The translations under genes were made by a program, and so were the position numbers. A stretch of 64,000 nucleotides of DNA from positions 58,218,846-58,282,845 of the forward strand of contig NC_080420.1 in assembly GCF_029873635.1 (NCBI RefSeq), read 5' to 3'. Numbering within the stretch: the stretch's first letter is position 1; the number at the start of each line of letters is the position of its first letter. The notes under the pieces were generated by a model that was given only the letters and a program-made list of their open reading frames with translations, did no database searches and was not told the DNA's origin. The stretch is from Malania oleifera. Its lineage: Eukaryota > Streptophyta > Magnoliopsida > Santalales > Ximeniaceae. This document shows positions 22,501-34,379 of the stretch, piece after piece.

Positions 22501-22502
<2 letters not shown>

Positions 22503-22805
22503 TGATCATGATCCTATATGATTTACAAGCTTCTTTTCTCATTCATACGAAAGCCATCACATCCTACTCTTCTCATCTGACTGCAAGATCTGGTACAATG
22601 TTCTAGTGTAAGCGTATTTTGTGATGGCAACTGCCCATTAGTTTTCATGGCAATTAGGTTGAAAGAATTTTTGAATCAATATTATTTTCATATTGTTTTT
22701 ATCCAGCTATATGGATCAATGGATGCCAAGTGCTATGTGGTACAGGTTTATCATCTTAATTGAAAGCAACTTTGGCATGAAAATTATTCAACTAGACTTG
22801 CGTTT

Positions 22806-23444
22806 TAGGGGTCGTTTGATATTATTGCTAAAAATTATGAAAAAGAAAAACTAAAAATTATAAACAGAAACTAAAAATCTAAAACCAGCAACTTATTTGG
22901 TTAATATTTGTAAAGTTAAAGCAAAATAAAATTTTAATTAAAAAATTCTTATTTTTGCCTTTATATCAAATAATATTTTAAAAATTATGATTAAAATAAT
23001 AGAAATTAAAAATACTATAGTAATAATAAAAATTATTATAATTATTTTACTTAATTATTATATATATATTTAAAATTCATTTTATAATAACAATCTTATT
23101 GTACATGACAACTAAAAAATAATAAAAATATTTTGTAATAGACTTTTATTATTTTCTATTTTTTTTAATTATGGGTATTTATATTTTAATCTTATTTAAA
23201 TTCATAGGATGCTTCTATTTTAATTCTAATTAAAACTGTGTATAAAATAAATGATTTAATTGGAAAAAAAAAAAACTATTTCTAGATATTTAAATCTTCT
23301 TATAATAGGTTATCAAAATATTTGAAAACCATAATCGAAATAGAAAACTCGCAATATAAAAAACAAACATTTTTAAAATTTGTTTCTTCGTTATATAAAA
23401 ACGAAAATATAATTTAGAAAACAACGATACCAAACATGCCCCTA
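22806..23444. mobile_element. AT-rich element with terminal inverted repeats, copy A
   Basis: Ends are imperfect inverted repeats: TAGGGGTCGTTTGATAT on the left; the complement of the right end is TAGGGGCATGTTTGGTAT. It is 639 bp, very AT-rich and without a coding frame. The TA at each edge could be a target duplication. The copy at 36007-36638 was duplicated with the rest of the unit. The superfamily is unclear (hAT-, Mutator- or Mariner-derived MITE are all possible). Confidence 0.55.
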
Positions 23445-23486
23445 GTTCATCGAAATTATTGGTTTGACAATGTTCCACAGAAAAGA

Positions 23487-23740
23487 TACAATAATCACTC
23501 AACTCTTATAGTTTTCACTCTACACAATCTCTCTACTTTCACATGCACACTGATATATATAGAAAAGAGAGGATAAAAAATATCAAAGTTGGTAGGCTGC
23601 CAAGTTTTGACATTCTGGGCAGCCAGTGTCGACAAGGTTGAAATGGAGCAGCCATAGCAAAGATTGAAGGAGAAGCAGCCGGCGCTGAAAATGTTGAAGG
23701 AGCAGCAGCCGGCTGCTCTTGATTGGGTATGGATCCATCA
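23487..23740 (-). repeat. C3 3' LTR, truncated
   Basis: Matches 28745-29027, but the part matching 28588-28744 is absent. The element-proximal edge (CATCA on the plus strand) is intact and followed by the purine tract (plus strand TTCTCCCCCTCC, 23742-23753). Confidence 0.88.
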
Positions 23741-24028
23741 ATTCTCCCCCTCCATACCTATAGGAGGAGAATAATATGTTAATCTTCAATTGACATCCAT
23801 CCCAGCTATATCCCTACATAGCTAGAGCTTCTCATAAGTCACCCCCTTTGTTAATATGTCTGCTGGATTCTCTCTAGTATGAATTTTGACTAACTTCAAC
23901 AGTTGTTGTTCCATTACTTTGCATATCCAATGATAGCGAATGTCAATATGTTTTGTCCAGGAATGGTACATTGAATTCTTGCTCAAGTCCAAAGCACTCT
24001 GACTATCACAATGTACCTTGTATTCTTC

Positions 24029-24541
24029 CTATTTGACCCCTAACTCTTGAAGAAACTGCTTTAACCACAACATATCCTTCCCAGCTTCCACTGCGGCAAT
24101 ATATTCTGCTTCTTTTGTGGATAGGGCAACACACTTTTGCAATTTTGATTGCCATGATACAACTCCCCTTGAAAAGGTGAACAAAAAACCTGATGTGGAC
24201 TTTCTTCCATCAAGATCAGCAGCCATGTCTGCATTAGTGTAACCCTCCAAGGTTGGTTCAGCTTCTCCAAAACATAAGAATAATCTTGATGTACCTTTTA
24301 AGTACTTGAGAATCCATTTCACAGCTTTCCAATGGCCTTTCCCTGGATTTGAAAGAAACCTGCTCACAACGCCTATAGAGTGGGCAATGTTTGGTCTCGT
24401 ACACACCATTGCGTACATCAAGCTCCCAACTGCTGATAAGTATGAGACTATTGACATTTCTTCCCTTGATGAGTGAGACAACTTCTTACTTATCTTGAAA
24501 TGATTAGCTAGTGGAGTACTTACTAGCTTAGCACTTTCCAT
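24029..24541 (-). pseudogene. C3 RNase H
   Basis: Copia RNase H recognised from SAVGSLMYAMVCTRPNIAHS (RT end), GYTNADMAADLDGRKSTSG and the LSTKEAEYIAAVEAGKDM block. The acidic catalytic residues are largely in place. It is separated from the reverse transcriptase part by stops near 24541-24638. Confidence 0.9.
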
Positions 24542-24637
24542 GTTGAACTTTTTGATTACCCGTTCAATATACTTTTCTTGTGATAACCATAATTTTCTGG
24601 CTTTCCTATCGCGACTGATCTTGATGCCTAAGATCTG

Positions 24638-25285
24638 CTAAGCTGGGCCTAAGTCCTTCATTTCAAATGACTTAGACAACTCCATCTTTAACTTGTTGAT
24701 CTTACTTGCATCCTGACCAATGATTAACATGTCATCAACATAGAGTAGTAGTATGACAAGACTACCATCAGGAAATATCTGAACATATGCACACTGATCT
24801 GCTGTAGTCCTCTTGTATCCGTGACTCACCATGAAAGAGTCAAATTTTATATGCCATTGTATTGGTGCTTGCTTAAGGCCGTAGAGACTTTTCTTCAACC
24901 TGTAGACTAGGTGTTCCTTCCCTAGAACTTCAAATCCTTTTGGTTGCTCCATGTAGATGTCTTCTTCCAAGTCTCCATATAGGAAGGCTGTCTTCACATC
25001 CATTTGTTCAAGCTCTAGATTTAACTTGGCTACTAATCCAAGTATGACTCGAATTGTTGTCATTTTCACTACTAGCACAAATATCTCGTCAAAGTCAACG
25101 TCTTTCTTCTGTTCAAAACCTTTGACGACCAATCTGGCTTTATGCATTACTATTTGTCCACTACCATCTTTCTTAAACTTGAACACCCATTTGTTCCTTA
25201 GTGCTCTCTTCCCTTTGGGAAGTCTTACCAGCTCATACGTTTGATTCTCATGTAAAGAATTCACCTCTGCTTTCATAGCTTCCAT
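24638..25285 (-). pseudogene. C3 reverse transcriptase
   Basis: A 215-codon open stretch from MEAMKAEVNSLHENQTYEL to SFEMKDLGPA. It contains [48 protein letters not shown] and the catalytic YVDD box (LLLYVDDMLIIG). The domain looks enzymatically intact over this length, though the polyprotein is broken on both sides. Confidence 0.93.
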
Positions 25286-25309
25286 CCATTTGGTTTTGTC
25301 AGTATGAGA

Positions 25310-25660
25310 CTAGACCTCTTGGAAACTTTCTGGCTCCCCCTCATCAGTGAGTAAATGATATTCTGATTTTGGATATATTCTTGACGGAATCAGAACACGA
25401 CCTCTTTCAGATCTTCTGGGCTCAACTTCTTTTGGAGGAGGAGATACTTCATCATCTGATTGATGTGATGATTTTGCAATTTCTGGTGAAGGGGGTTGTT
25501 GCTCCTCCTGCTCAACACTGTCTACATCTATTTCCAAATGATCATCCTGCAATTCTCCATGGTTTGTAGGAGAATATGATGGTGTATGATCCGTTACAAT
25601 GACTAGAGCACTGGAACTAGGCTGGTTAGACTTTGTTTGTAGTTCAAAGTCCTTAAACAC
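25310..25660 (-). pseudogene. C3 integrase to reverse transcriptase linker
   Basis: A low-complexity acidic and proline-rich linker ending in RRSERGRVLIPSRIYPKS and LLTDEGEPESFQEV, the conserved lead-in to copia reverse transcriptase. Upstream (25660-25950) the C-terminal part of integrase can still be read with stops. Confidence 0.85.
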
Positions 25661-25954
25661 CTAATTTTCATAGAAAACCACATCTCTCGATTTGATGACC
25701 TGCTTCCTCTCTGGATCCCACAATCTGTAGTTGAATTCATCAGCTCCATAGCCAATAAAGATACATGGAATGGACTTCACACCAAGCTTTTGCCTCTGCT
25801 CATTAGATATATATGCAAAAGCTTTGCACCCAAAAACTTTTAGATGAGTGTAAGAAGCTTTTCTTCTGGTCCATTCTTTCTTTAGAATTCCAAAATTAAG
25901 TGGTGCTGATGGTGATTTTTTGATAAGGTAACATGCAACACGAATAGCTTCCCC

Positions 25955-26631
25955 CTAGAATGGCTTAGGTAATTTAGCCATACTGAGCATACTTCTAACT
26001 CTCCCTATAATGGTCCAATTCATTCTTTTAGCTACACCATTATGTTGTGGGGTACGTGGGACCGTATTTTCATGCCTAATACCGCGTTCAGTACAGTATA
26101 CTCTAAACTTTTTGGAAGTATACTCGCCTCCATTGTCTATCCAGAGGCATTTCAATTTCTTCCCTATTTGCCTCTCCACCATAGCATGAAATTCCTTAAA
26201 ATATTTAAATACTTGGTCCTTTGTTTTCAAAAAATATACCCACACCTTCCTTGAAGCATCATCAATAAAGGTAACAAAATACCCGTTGCTGCCGATTGAT
26301 TCTACTTCAATGGGTCCGCATACGTCAGAGTGTACCAAACTCAATGGCTTTGGCCTTCTTGTCATAGAGGAACTAAATGAAACTCTATGTTGTTTCCAAA
26401 TAAGCAATGATCACATGGGTTCAAGGAAATACCTTTCGTGATTTTGATAAATGCCTTCTTCGCCAGTATAAGGAGCCCTTTTTCACCCATGTGTCCGAGT
26501 CTCTTGTGCCATAGGTTTGATGATGCTTCATCTTCCACTGCATTGATGGCATCAGTAAAAATCTTCACTTGCATTTTGTACAATGTGCAGCAAATACGTC
26601 CTCGTGCTATTGTCAAGGTACCTTTGGACAA
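25955..26631 (-). pseudogene. C3 integrase
   Basis: Two overlapping frames join at about 26380, showing a frameshift. The first has the zinc region (LWHKRLGHMGEKGLLIL to CDHCLFGN). The second has the core with HSDVCGPIEVES, FIDDASRKVWVYFL, WIDNGGEYTS and NGVAKRMN, with the expected D, D and a changed third site (R/K near the usual E). Confidence 0.9.
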
Positions 26632-26790
26632 TTTCCAAGCGCCTTTCCCAAAGTAGCTTTCATAGCCCTGTTTATCAATGGCTGCCCCAGAAATAAGATT
26701 AAGCTGAAGGTCTGGGATATGTCAAACGTCCTTTAGTGTTATGGTGCAACAAATATTGGTCACAATCTGCACGTTTCCAATTCCCACGAT

Positions 26791-27912
26791 CTAAGAAGAA
26801 CTGGTGTTCCCCATCTTTACTGTAGCAAAGTCTCCAGATTTATACATCGTGAAGAACTCTTTGTGGGGAGTGGCATGGTAAGAGGCTACTATGCCTACCA
26901 CCCATTCAGTGTCGTGGTTCCCAATATGACAACATGCATTTTCATCAATTGAAAATACTAATATATCTTGGGTTAAGGTGACTGAGTTCTCACCTTCCTC
27001 CTTCTTTTGTTGCTGGCTACTTTGACCATGATCCCGCCGAAATTTTCGACAATCTTTCTTTATGTGACCTTCAATGCCACAATAGCAACAATAGATTTTT
27101 CCTCTCTGCCAATTTCTACCATCACTGGATCTACCACGATCCTGGGACCTTCCTTTAGATTTGCTTCTACCTCTGCCTCTGCCTCGACTTCTAGTACTGC
27201 TACTTCTTTGAGGTCGGTCCTTAGTTTCAAAAACAAAGGGTTGTGATTGATCTGCACCTGTCTCTTTTCTCCTTGCCTCCTCGTTGAATAAGACATCTTT
27301 TACCATCGCCATGGTAAGTTTACCGTCAGGAGATGAATTGCTAAGAGTGATAACCAATGTCTCCCAACTGTCCGGTAAGGAGCTAAGGAGCAGCAATGCT
27401 TCTGCTTCATCGGCAAGATCCATCTTCACAAATGAAATCTGATTTACTAGGTTTTGGAACTCATTAGTATGTTCAGCTATAGAGGTCCCACTCTTTAACT
27501 TCATATTAACAAGTCATCTCATTAACATGGCTTTGTTGTGAGCAGTCTTGGCCTGGTACATGTTTTTCAGCTTCTCCCAAAGATTATAAACATCAGTCTC
27601 TTATGCGATGTGATGATATACCTTATGGTCAATCCATTGTCTGATTTGACCAATGATCTTCCTATTCATTTTTCTCCAATCATCGTCTTTGACGGAATCT
27701 AGTTTTATACCTTTATAATCCAAAGGATATGCCAAATCCTTACAATTAAGGAGATCCTCCATACGAGACCTCCATAGAGTGTAATTAGAGGCCGTGAGCT
27801 TGATCATAGTACCCAAGTCTAACTCCTCCATTGATTTTAAGTAATTATGCACTAACTTGCTCGTACAAAAAAATTGAGTTAGAATCTCGAGAAACCGAAT
27901 GTATGGTTGCAT
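26791..27912 (-). pseudogene. C3 gag and protease
   Basis: The N-terminal part is 27601-27912 (LDLGTMIKLTASNYTLWRSR) and the rest is 26791-27504 (SGTSIAEHTNEFQNLVNQ). A stop at 27601 and a further stop at about 27514 separate them. An RS-rich stretch precedes the zinc knuckle CCYCGIEGHIKKDC. The protease site has decayed: the expected D-S-G-A reads VGIVASYHAT. Confidence 0.9.
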
Positions 27913-28572
27913 TTAGAATGGTCGAAAACCCTGGAAATGACTTAATTCTTTCGAAAAACGGACCTGAAATGGCTTTGAAAAGCTCGGTCAAAGTTTGGTA
28001 AAAAATGGTCAACTCTAGTCAACTATGCTGACGTGGCAGTGGGGCCCACTGATGATGTGGCTCTGTGGGATCCACTTACTGGAGACTGGATGTGGGGCCT
28101 ACTGTGGGTTCCAATTGCTAACGTGGCAACTATTTGTGCGGTTGACTAGGCACCATGCAGGTCCCAGTTGACGTGTGTTGGTGTGGATGTGCGACGTGGC
28201 ACTGATGCGGCAAGCTGACTGGGCGCTAACGCTGCGCGGGTCTCGGGTGACATGGCACTGATGTGGACGTCGTCTTCCTCTTTTCTCCATTCGCCGGTCT
28301 TTCGTTGGCGCATGGGAGCGCGTCGGGTGACCTACCGACCTTCTACCAGCGTGTGAAGGTGCGTGGGTGCTCGTGGAAATGTCCATTGGATGTTGGCAGC
28401 GTGTGTAGGCTCGTGCGGTGTGTTATAAGGTCATTTGGAGCTTCGGTTCACACCATTTGCTTCGTATCGATGAGAGGAGTGCGATGGTGGCCTCAATTAA
28501 AGTTTGAGCTACTGGACAGAGGCTCAAAATGTGGGAATTTTCTCCGATATGGAAATTCTACTCCAACCAAAG
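27913..28572 (-). other. C3 untranslated leader
   Basis: GC-richer non-coding leader between primer site and gag with several GACGTGGC-type motifs, like the C1 and C2 leaders. Small open frames here are not conserved and are not credible genes. Confidence 0.6.
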
Positions 28573-28584
28573 GCTATGATACCA
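28573..28584 (-). other. C3 primer-binding site
   Basis: Minus strand TGGTATCATAGC, one change from the usual initiator-Met primer site (A-T-A-G in place of A-G-A-G). It lies three bases inside the LTR. Confidence 0.88.
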
Positions 28585-28587
28585 CTT

Positions 28588-29027
28588 TGTTGGGTTTTAC
28601 TGGTTAAGCAATTAATGGGAAAAATAAACAAAGCACACACACAAATATTAACACCAGAGTTACGTGGTTCGGCCAAATTCCAGCCTACGTCCACAGGAGC
28701 AAGAGATTACTATGTACTGGGAAAAATACAGAGGAGGAGGAGGATACAATAATCACTCAACTCTCACTCAACTCTTAAAGTTCTCACTCTACACAATCTC
28801 TCTACTATCACATACACACTGATATATATATATATATATATATATTTATAGAAAGGAGGATCAAAAAGATTAAAGTTGGTAGGCTGCCAAGTTTTGACAT
28901 TCTGGGCAGCCGGTGCCGACAAGGTTGAAATGGAGCTGCCACAGCAAAGATTGACAGAGGAGCAACCGGCACCGAAAATGTTGAAGGAGCAGCAGCCGAC
29001 TGCTCTTGACTGGGTATGGTTTCATCA
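28588..29027 (-). repeat. C3 5' LTR
   Basis: A 440-bp repeat bounded on the plus strand by TGTTGGGTTTTAC and TTTCATCA. It contains an AT dinucleotide run (28824-28846) and the shared hairpin motif at 28664-28694. Confidence 0.9.
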
Positions 29028-30321
29028 TTAGTGACTTTTTAAAGTCATTCATTGACTCAATATAGCTTCTGAAAACATATATATCATGTGAAGAAGTTTA
29101 GTCCTAGTACCCTCTCCATCTGATTCTTTAGGCAAAAATTAATTCTTATGGAAAAAATTAATTCTTATATATATTGTACTTGTTATCTTCTTCACTGCTA
29201 TGTACAATAAATTGAATGGTAATAACTTAATATGGTCTTAACAATCTACAAGCATAATTTCGGTTGGTTACCCCTCTTGATGAATTTCAAATAGAGAAGA
29301 GAATCCTCCATTTATGTTTAGAATTCCAAATCTCATCAATTTAGCAAGGGCTTTATGCAAAACTTATAGTACTTTCCTACAGCTGACTGGCTAAATACTT
29401 GGTTTTTTAATATTATAATTTTAATACCAAGAAAAGGAATCTCACTAGTTTGGGTGAAGTGTACAATTTGTTAGAGATAGTTGCCATTCTCTTATTATAA
29501 TTATGGGCAACAAACAATATGAAGATTGGGGTATCCAAACTCAGGCATGTGTTTATATATACATGTATATACACCCACACATACTTTTATAGCATTCATT
29601 GGAGAATTTTTTTAGCAGGGATAAAAGAATATAATTTTGAGACAACATTCTTTTGTCTTCTCTCAGTGGAAATATTGTAATATCTTGTGAAGATGCACTT
29701 GTAACATTGTAGTTCCTCAAATGTTGCTTCTTACTTCTATGGTATAGGAAGTTGAGGAGTACTTTTCCGACTATATTGTTAATGACAGCTTAGGTACCAT
29801 TGCAAATGCCCACACTGTATTTGCAGATAGGGAGCTCGAGAGAGCAATGAGCAATCCATGCCTTGAGCTTGCAGCGCTATTTTCAATTGCTGTTGACTTC
29901 CCAAAAACTGGTTGGCCTGCTGTAATACCATCTTATCTACATGTTAAAGAATATCCTGATTTCATGGAGAAGCCCAACAGACCCACCTGTGAATCCAATA
30001 GAGTGATTGAAAAGCTTTTTCGGGAGGTGAAAGATGAACTAGACAGAAGCTTTATGCAATCCTACCCTTGCGAAACGGCCAGGTGTTCTTATGACCCTAA
30101 CATAGAATATGATGGGTTTGAAGATTACATTGCTGATGCATTTTATTACAAAAGAAATTATGATTTTAAGTTAAAATATAATAGATTATTATGGGATAAA
30201 AACAGAGGGTGAAATTATCAATGGGACTATTTTGAAAATGTCAAAATCCTTCAATAGGAGAAGTGACTTGGAATAAATTACTGTGGTTGTGAGGTCAAGG
30301 AAGCTAGGGCCTAGTTCAGTG

Positions 30322-30716
30322 TGTTGGGTTTTTGTGGAGCCTAGTTGTGTTAAATTTGGATGATGACCTGACCTTTCTTTAATGAGAGATTTCTATCCTA
30401 AGGCTTAGTCCATGGAGCAAAGGTTTAACAATTTTTTTGGGCCTGTTTTGTAGCCCATTCGGAATCCTGTGCGCACCATATAAAATGATTATTTTTGGGT
30501 GATTAGGGTATGCGGTTACACTGCACGAGAGAGCGAGAAGGAGAACATTGTACTGCTGCACTCTCTGTATTTTCTTCCTGATAATAGTGAAATCTCTGCA
30601 AAATTGCCGAACCGTGTAAATACTTTCTTATGCGTGTGATTGATTTTTATTTGGCGTGTATTCTTTCTCTATTTTGTTTCTAACAGGTTTTTGGAATTTT
30701 TTCTTAATTCCCAACA
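30322..30716 (+). repeat. C4 5' LTR
   Basis: Begins TGTTGGGTTTTTGTGG and ends AATTCCCAACA. Relative to the 3' LTR it lacks the CGTGGACGTAGG stretch near 30599, so its copy of the shared hairpin is broken. Confidence 0.93.
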
Positions 30717-30718
30717 AC

Positions 30719-30732
30719 TAGTGTTAGAGCCT
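30719..30732 (+). other. C4 primer-binding site, degraded
   Basis: TAGTGTTAGAGCCT at this place differs from TGGTATCAGAGCCT by three transitions. Confidence 0.7.
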
Positions 30733-30755
30733 AGGGTTAGGTTCAAGTGGGAGCA

Positions 30756-31402
30756 ATGGCAGTGGAAGCAGGAAAGGCGTCTAGAATAGAAAAGTTTGAT
30801 GGCACGGACTTTGGATTCTGGAGGATGCAAATCGAGGATAATCTCTATACGAAGAAGTTACATCTGCCGCTTCTAGGAGAAAAACCTGCTACTATGAAGC
30901 ATGAGGAATGGACTCTCCTTGGTAGACTGGTACTGGGAGTTATAAGATTAACTCTGTCTAGGTCTATTGCACATAACGTTGTGAAGGAGAAGACTACGAC
31001 AGATCTAATGAAGGCATGGTCCGGTATGTATGAAAAACCATCAGCAAATAACAAGGTACATCTGATGAAGAAATTGTTAATTTGAAGATGGCAGAGAATG
31101 CATTAGTAACACAACATCTGAATGAGTTTAATACTATCACAAATCATTTATTGTCTATAGAAATTGATTTTGATGATGAGATTTGTGCATTGATCGTTTT
31201 GGCCTCGTTGCCAAACAGTTGGGAGGCAATGAGGATGGCAGTACGCAACTCTACTGGAAAAGAAAAATTGAAGTATAATGATATACGAGATTTAATTCTG
31301 GCTGAGGAAATTCACAAAAGAGATGCCGGTGAAACCTCAGGATCTGGCTCTGCCCTAAACTTTGAGACAAGAGGCAGAGGTAATGACCGAAATTCAGATT
31401 AG
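30756..31402 (+). pseudogene. C4 gag
   Basis: MAVEAGKASRIEKFDGTDFGFW opens a copia gag like that of C2. MQIEDNLYTKKLHLPL and LMKAWSGMYEKPSANNKVHLM follow. A TGA at 31083 (after KKLLI) breaks the frame, and the second half continues as QHLNEFNTITNHLLS and WEAMRMAVRNSTG to a TAG at 31400. The start is set by comparison with C2 rather than by any ribosome signal. Confidence 0.87.
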
Positions 31403-31441
31403 GGTAGATCAAAATCTAGAAACTATAATCAAAGCAGAAGT

Positions 31442-31525
31442 AAATCTAGATCTGGCCAAAAGGGACAATGCTGGAACTGTGGGAAATCTAGATCTGGCCA
31501 AAAGGGACAATGCTGGAACTGTGGG
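31442..31525 (+). repeat. 42-bp in-frame duplication in the C4 zinc knuckle
   Basis: Two identical 42-bp copies (31442-31483 and 31484-31525), each encoding the SRSGQKGQCWNCGK segment. Only the second is followed by TGHFRRQC, so the first is a half knuckle with two Cys and no His. Confidence 0.95.
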
Positions 31526-32023
31526 AAAACGGGTCACTTTAGGAGACAATGCAAAAGCCTTAAAAAGAAGAAGGAGGATGATTCTACTAATGCTGTAACA
31601 GAAGAGGTACAGGATGCACAACTTCTTGCAGTAGACAATCCACTTGATGATTGGGTTTTGAACTTAGGAACTTTGTTTCATACCATTTCACACCATGAAA
31701 TCATACAGAACTATGTAGCAGGAGATTTTGGTAAGGTGTATTTGGCTGATGGTACATCCTTGGATGTTGTGGGTATGGGAAACGTCTGGATGTCGTTGTC
31801 CAATGGGTCTGTTTGGTTACTAGAGAAGGTACGACATATTCTTGACCTAAGAAGGAATTTGATTTCTATCGGGCTGCTTGATGATGAAGGGCATGCAATG
31901 TTGTTTGCTGGTGGCACTTGGAAGGTTACAAAGGGAGCTAGAGTATTGGCTTGTGGAAAGAAATCTGGTGCTCTATACATGACCTCAAGTCCAAGAGAAA
32001 TTTGGCTATTAGTGTTGGGATGA
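31526..32023 (+). pseudogene. C4 protease
   Basis: After the knuckle: DDWVLNLGTLFHTI (the active-site DSG has become NLG), then FGKVYLADGTSLDVVG, VWMSLSNGSVWLLEKVRHI, LDLRRNLISIGLL and GALYMTS. Homology breaks near 32020 and the integrase zinc region and core are missing. Confidence 0.87.
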
Positions 32024-32054
32024 ACAAAATAGGAAAATCATCAAAAGTAGAAAT

Positions 32055-33886
32055 GTGATATTTAATGAACAAGTTATGTACAAGGACAGATCAACTGTAG
32101 TGTCAAATGTCATTGTGATAGATCAGACGAAATCTGAGTTTGTTAACCTAGATGAGTTGACTGAAAGTACTATCGAGGAAAGGGGTGAAGATGATAAGGA
32201 GAATGTAGAATCACAAGCGAATCAAAATACACCTGTAGCTATGGTCCATAGATCTTCTAAGACCATCAGACCTCCACAACGTTATTCACCTGCTCTAAAT
32301 TATCTCATGTTAACTAATGGTGGTGAGCTAGAGTGTTAAGATGAAGCCTTGCAGGATGAAAGTTCTAGCAAGTGGGAGTTAGTCATGAAGGATGAGATGG
32401 ATTCCTTGTTGGGGAATCAGACATGGGAATTGACTGAATTGCTAGTAGGGAAGAAGGCTTTTCACAACAAGTGGGTATACAGAATAAAGAACTAACATGA
32501 TGGTAGAAAGTGCTACAAAGCCAGATTAGTTGTCAAAGGGTTCCAGAAAAAGGAGGGCATTGACTTCACAAAAATATTTTCTCCAGTTGTGAAGATGTCG
32601 ACAATTAAACTGGTACTGGGAATGGTGGCTGCAGAAAATCTACATATTGAGCAGTTAGATGTGAAAACGACATTCCTTCATGGTGACTTGGAGGAAGACA
32701 TCTACATAATTCAGCTAAAAGGGTTCGTTGCCAGGGACAAGAGAATTTAGTATGCAAACTGAGAAAAAGCTTGTATTGTCTAAAACAAGCTCCAAGATAG
32801 TGGTATAAGAAATTTGATAGTTTTATGCATAAAATTGGGTTCAAGAGACGTGAAGCTGATCACTGTTGTTATGTTAAGTTCTTTTACAATTCTTACATCA
32901 TTTTATTGTTATATGTAGATGATATGCTCATTGCAGGGTCTAGCATTGAAGAGATTAATAATCTGAAGAGGCAATTGTCAAAACAGTTTGCAATGAAGGA
33001 TTTAGGAGCTGCAAAGAAAATCCTTGAAATGAGAATCATTACAGACAAGGCTAATGGTACATTAAAGCTTTCACAGTCAGAGTATGTGAAGAAAATTCTT
33101 AGCAGGTTCAACATGAATGAAGATAAACCAGTGAGCACACCCTTGGGTAGTCATTTCAAACTAAGTAAGGAACAGTCACTGAAGACAGAAGAAGAAAGGG
33201 ACCATATGAGCAAGGTGCCCTATGCTTAAGCTATTAGCAGCTTGATGCATGCTATGGTGTGTACAAGGCCAGACATTGCACATGCACTGAGAGTTGTGAA
33301 CAGATTCATAAGTAGGCCAGGAAAGCAGCATTGGGAGGTAGTTAAGTGGATTTTGAGATATCTGAGGGGTTCATTAGATACATGCCTTTGCTTTACAAGT
33401 GTAAGTTTGAAACTGTAGGGTTATGTAGATGTTGATTTTTCTGGTGATAATGATAGTGGAAAGAGTACTACTGAGTTTGTATTTACTCTAGGTGGTACAG
33501 CTATATCTTGGACTTCAAATTTGCAAAAGATTATTACTTTGTCTACTATAGAAGCTGAGTATGTTGCAGCAACTGAAGCTGGAAAGGAGATGATTTGGCT
33601 ACATGGTTTCTTAGATTAATTAGGTAAGAAGCAAAAGATGGGCATTCTACACAGTGATAGTCATAGTGCAATTTTTCTTACCAAAAATTCGGCTTTTCAT
33701 TCAAAGTCGAAACATATATAGACAAAATACCACTTTATCCGTTACCTTGTTGAAGCTAAGCTAGTAATACTTGAGAAGATATGTGGATCTAAGAACTCGG
33801 CATACATGTTGACTAAGGGTGTTACTATTGAGAAGCTGAAGCTGTGTGCAGCTTCAGTTGGTCTTCTAGCTTGAGAACAAGAGGAT
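32055..33886 (+). pseudogene. C4 reverse transcriptase and RNase H
   Basis: Resumes in the pre-reverse-transcriptase linker (RSSKTIRPPQRYSPALNYLM) with the entry motifs KWELVMKDEMDSL, NKWVYRIKN, RLVVKGFQKKEGIDF and EQLDVKTTFLHGDLEEDIY. The YVDD box (LLLYVDDMLIAG) lies at about 32911-32946 in the open stretch 32825-33229. RNase H follows with GGTAISWTSNLQK and STIEAEYVAATEAGKEM near 33490-33600, and pol ends at EKLKLCAASVGLL (about 33870). Several stops and a frameshift near 32730-32820 break it. Confidence 0.9.
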
Positions 33887-33966
33887 GAGTTGCAGGGATG
33901 AGGGATTGTTCATTTGGAGGATTGTAGTCGATATTGGTGATTGAACTAGTCTCCAAGTTGGGGATT

Positions 33967-34379
33967 TGTTGGGCTTTTGTGGAGCCTAGTTGCGTTAAAT
34001 TTGGATGATGACTCGACTTTTCTTTAATAAGAGATTTCTATCCTAAGGCTTAGTCCATGGTGCGAAGGCTTAAAATTTTTTTTGGGCCTGTTTTGTAGCC
34101 CATTCGGAACCCTGTGCGCAACATATAAAATGATTATTTTTGGGTGATTAGGATATGTGGTTAAACTTCGTGAAATAGTGAGAGGGAGAGCATTGTACTG
34201 CTGCACTCTCTATATTTTTTTCTTGATAATAGTGAAATCCCTACAACTTCGTGGACGTAGGTAAAATTTTCGAACCATGTAAATACTGTCTTGTGCGTGT
34301 GATTGATTTTTCTTTGGCGTGTATTTTTTCTCTATTTTGTTTCTCACAGGTTTCGGGAATTTGTTCTTAATTCCCAACA
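33967..34379 (+). repeat. C4 3' LTR
   Basis: 413 bp, starting TGTTGGGCTTTTGTGG and ending AATTCCCAACA. Preceded by a CCAAGTTGGGGA purine-rich tract. It keeps the shared hairpin motif near 34250-34280, with G-T wobble in the outer stem and a weak inner stem. Confidence 0.93.

Larger units (their letters stand above)
20203..23486 (+). repeat. Unit A of the RDR1 segmental duplication
   Basis: This stretch (intron 3 from TTAGTGACTTTTTAAAGTC, exon 4, 3' flank, CT repeat and TIR element) is matched in the same order at 29028 to about 36690, unit B, at an estimated 90 percent identity. Unit A ends where copia C3 begins. Confidence 0.9.
23487..29027 (-). mobile_element. C3: Ty1/copia element at the junction of the RDR1 duplication
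   Basis: A 5.5-kb minus-strand element with gag, protease, integrase, reverse transcriptase and RNase H in the expected order. The 5' LTR (right) is complete. The 3' LTR (left) has lost its outer about 155 bp. The right edge abuts the first base of duplicated unit B and the left edge abuts the end of unit A, so no target duplication can be read. Gag type and PEG-free small LTR suggest the Tork/Tnt1-like lineage. Scattered stops make it inactive. Confidence 0.92.
30322..34379 (+). mobile_element. C4: internally deleted Ty1/copia element inside the RDR1 pseudo-exon
   Basis: A 4.06-kb plus-strand element. LTRs are 30322-30716 and 33967-34379. The 5-bp flanks are CAGTG (left) and TAGTG (right), a target duplication with one change; unit A shows the empty site CAGTGAGCAGGG. 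It carries gag, protease, reverse transcriptase and RNase H; most of integrase is deleted near 32020-32050. The LTRs differ by an 18-bp-scale gap and several substitutions, so it is not very recent, yet it is younger than the duplication. Confidence 0.95.

Noticed and set aside
22292..22501. Open frame with Arg-Glu repeats on the minus strand
   Set aside because: Artefact of the CT repeat.
28099..28752. Open frames on both strands of the C3 leader and LTR
   Set aside because: They overlap the primer site and LTR and have no domain; GC-richer leader sequence makes chance frames longer.
29748..30212. A second functional RDR gene
   Set aside because: It lacks exons 1-3 and the catalytic motif, has a frameshift and is split by C4.
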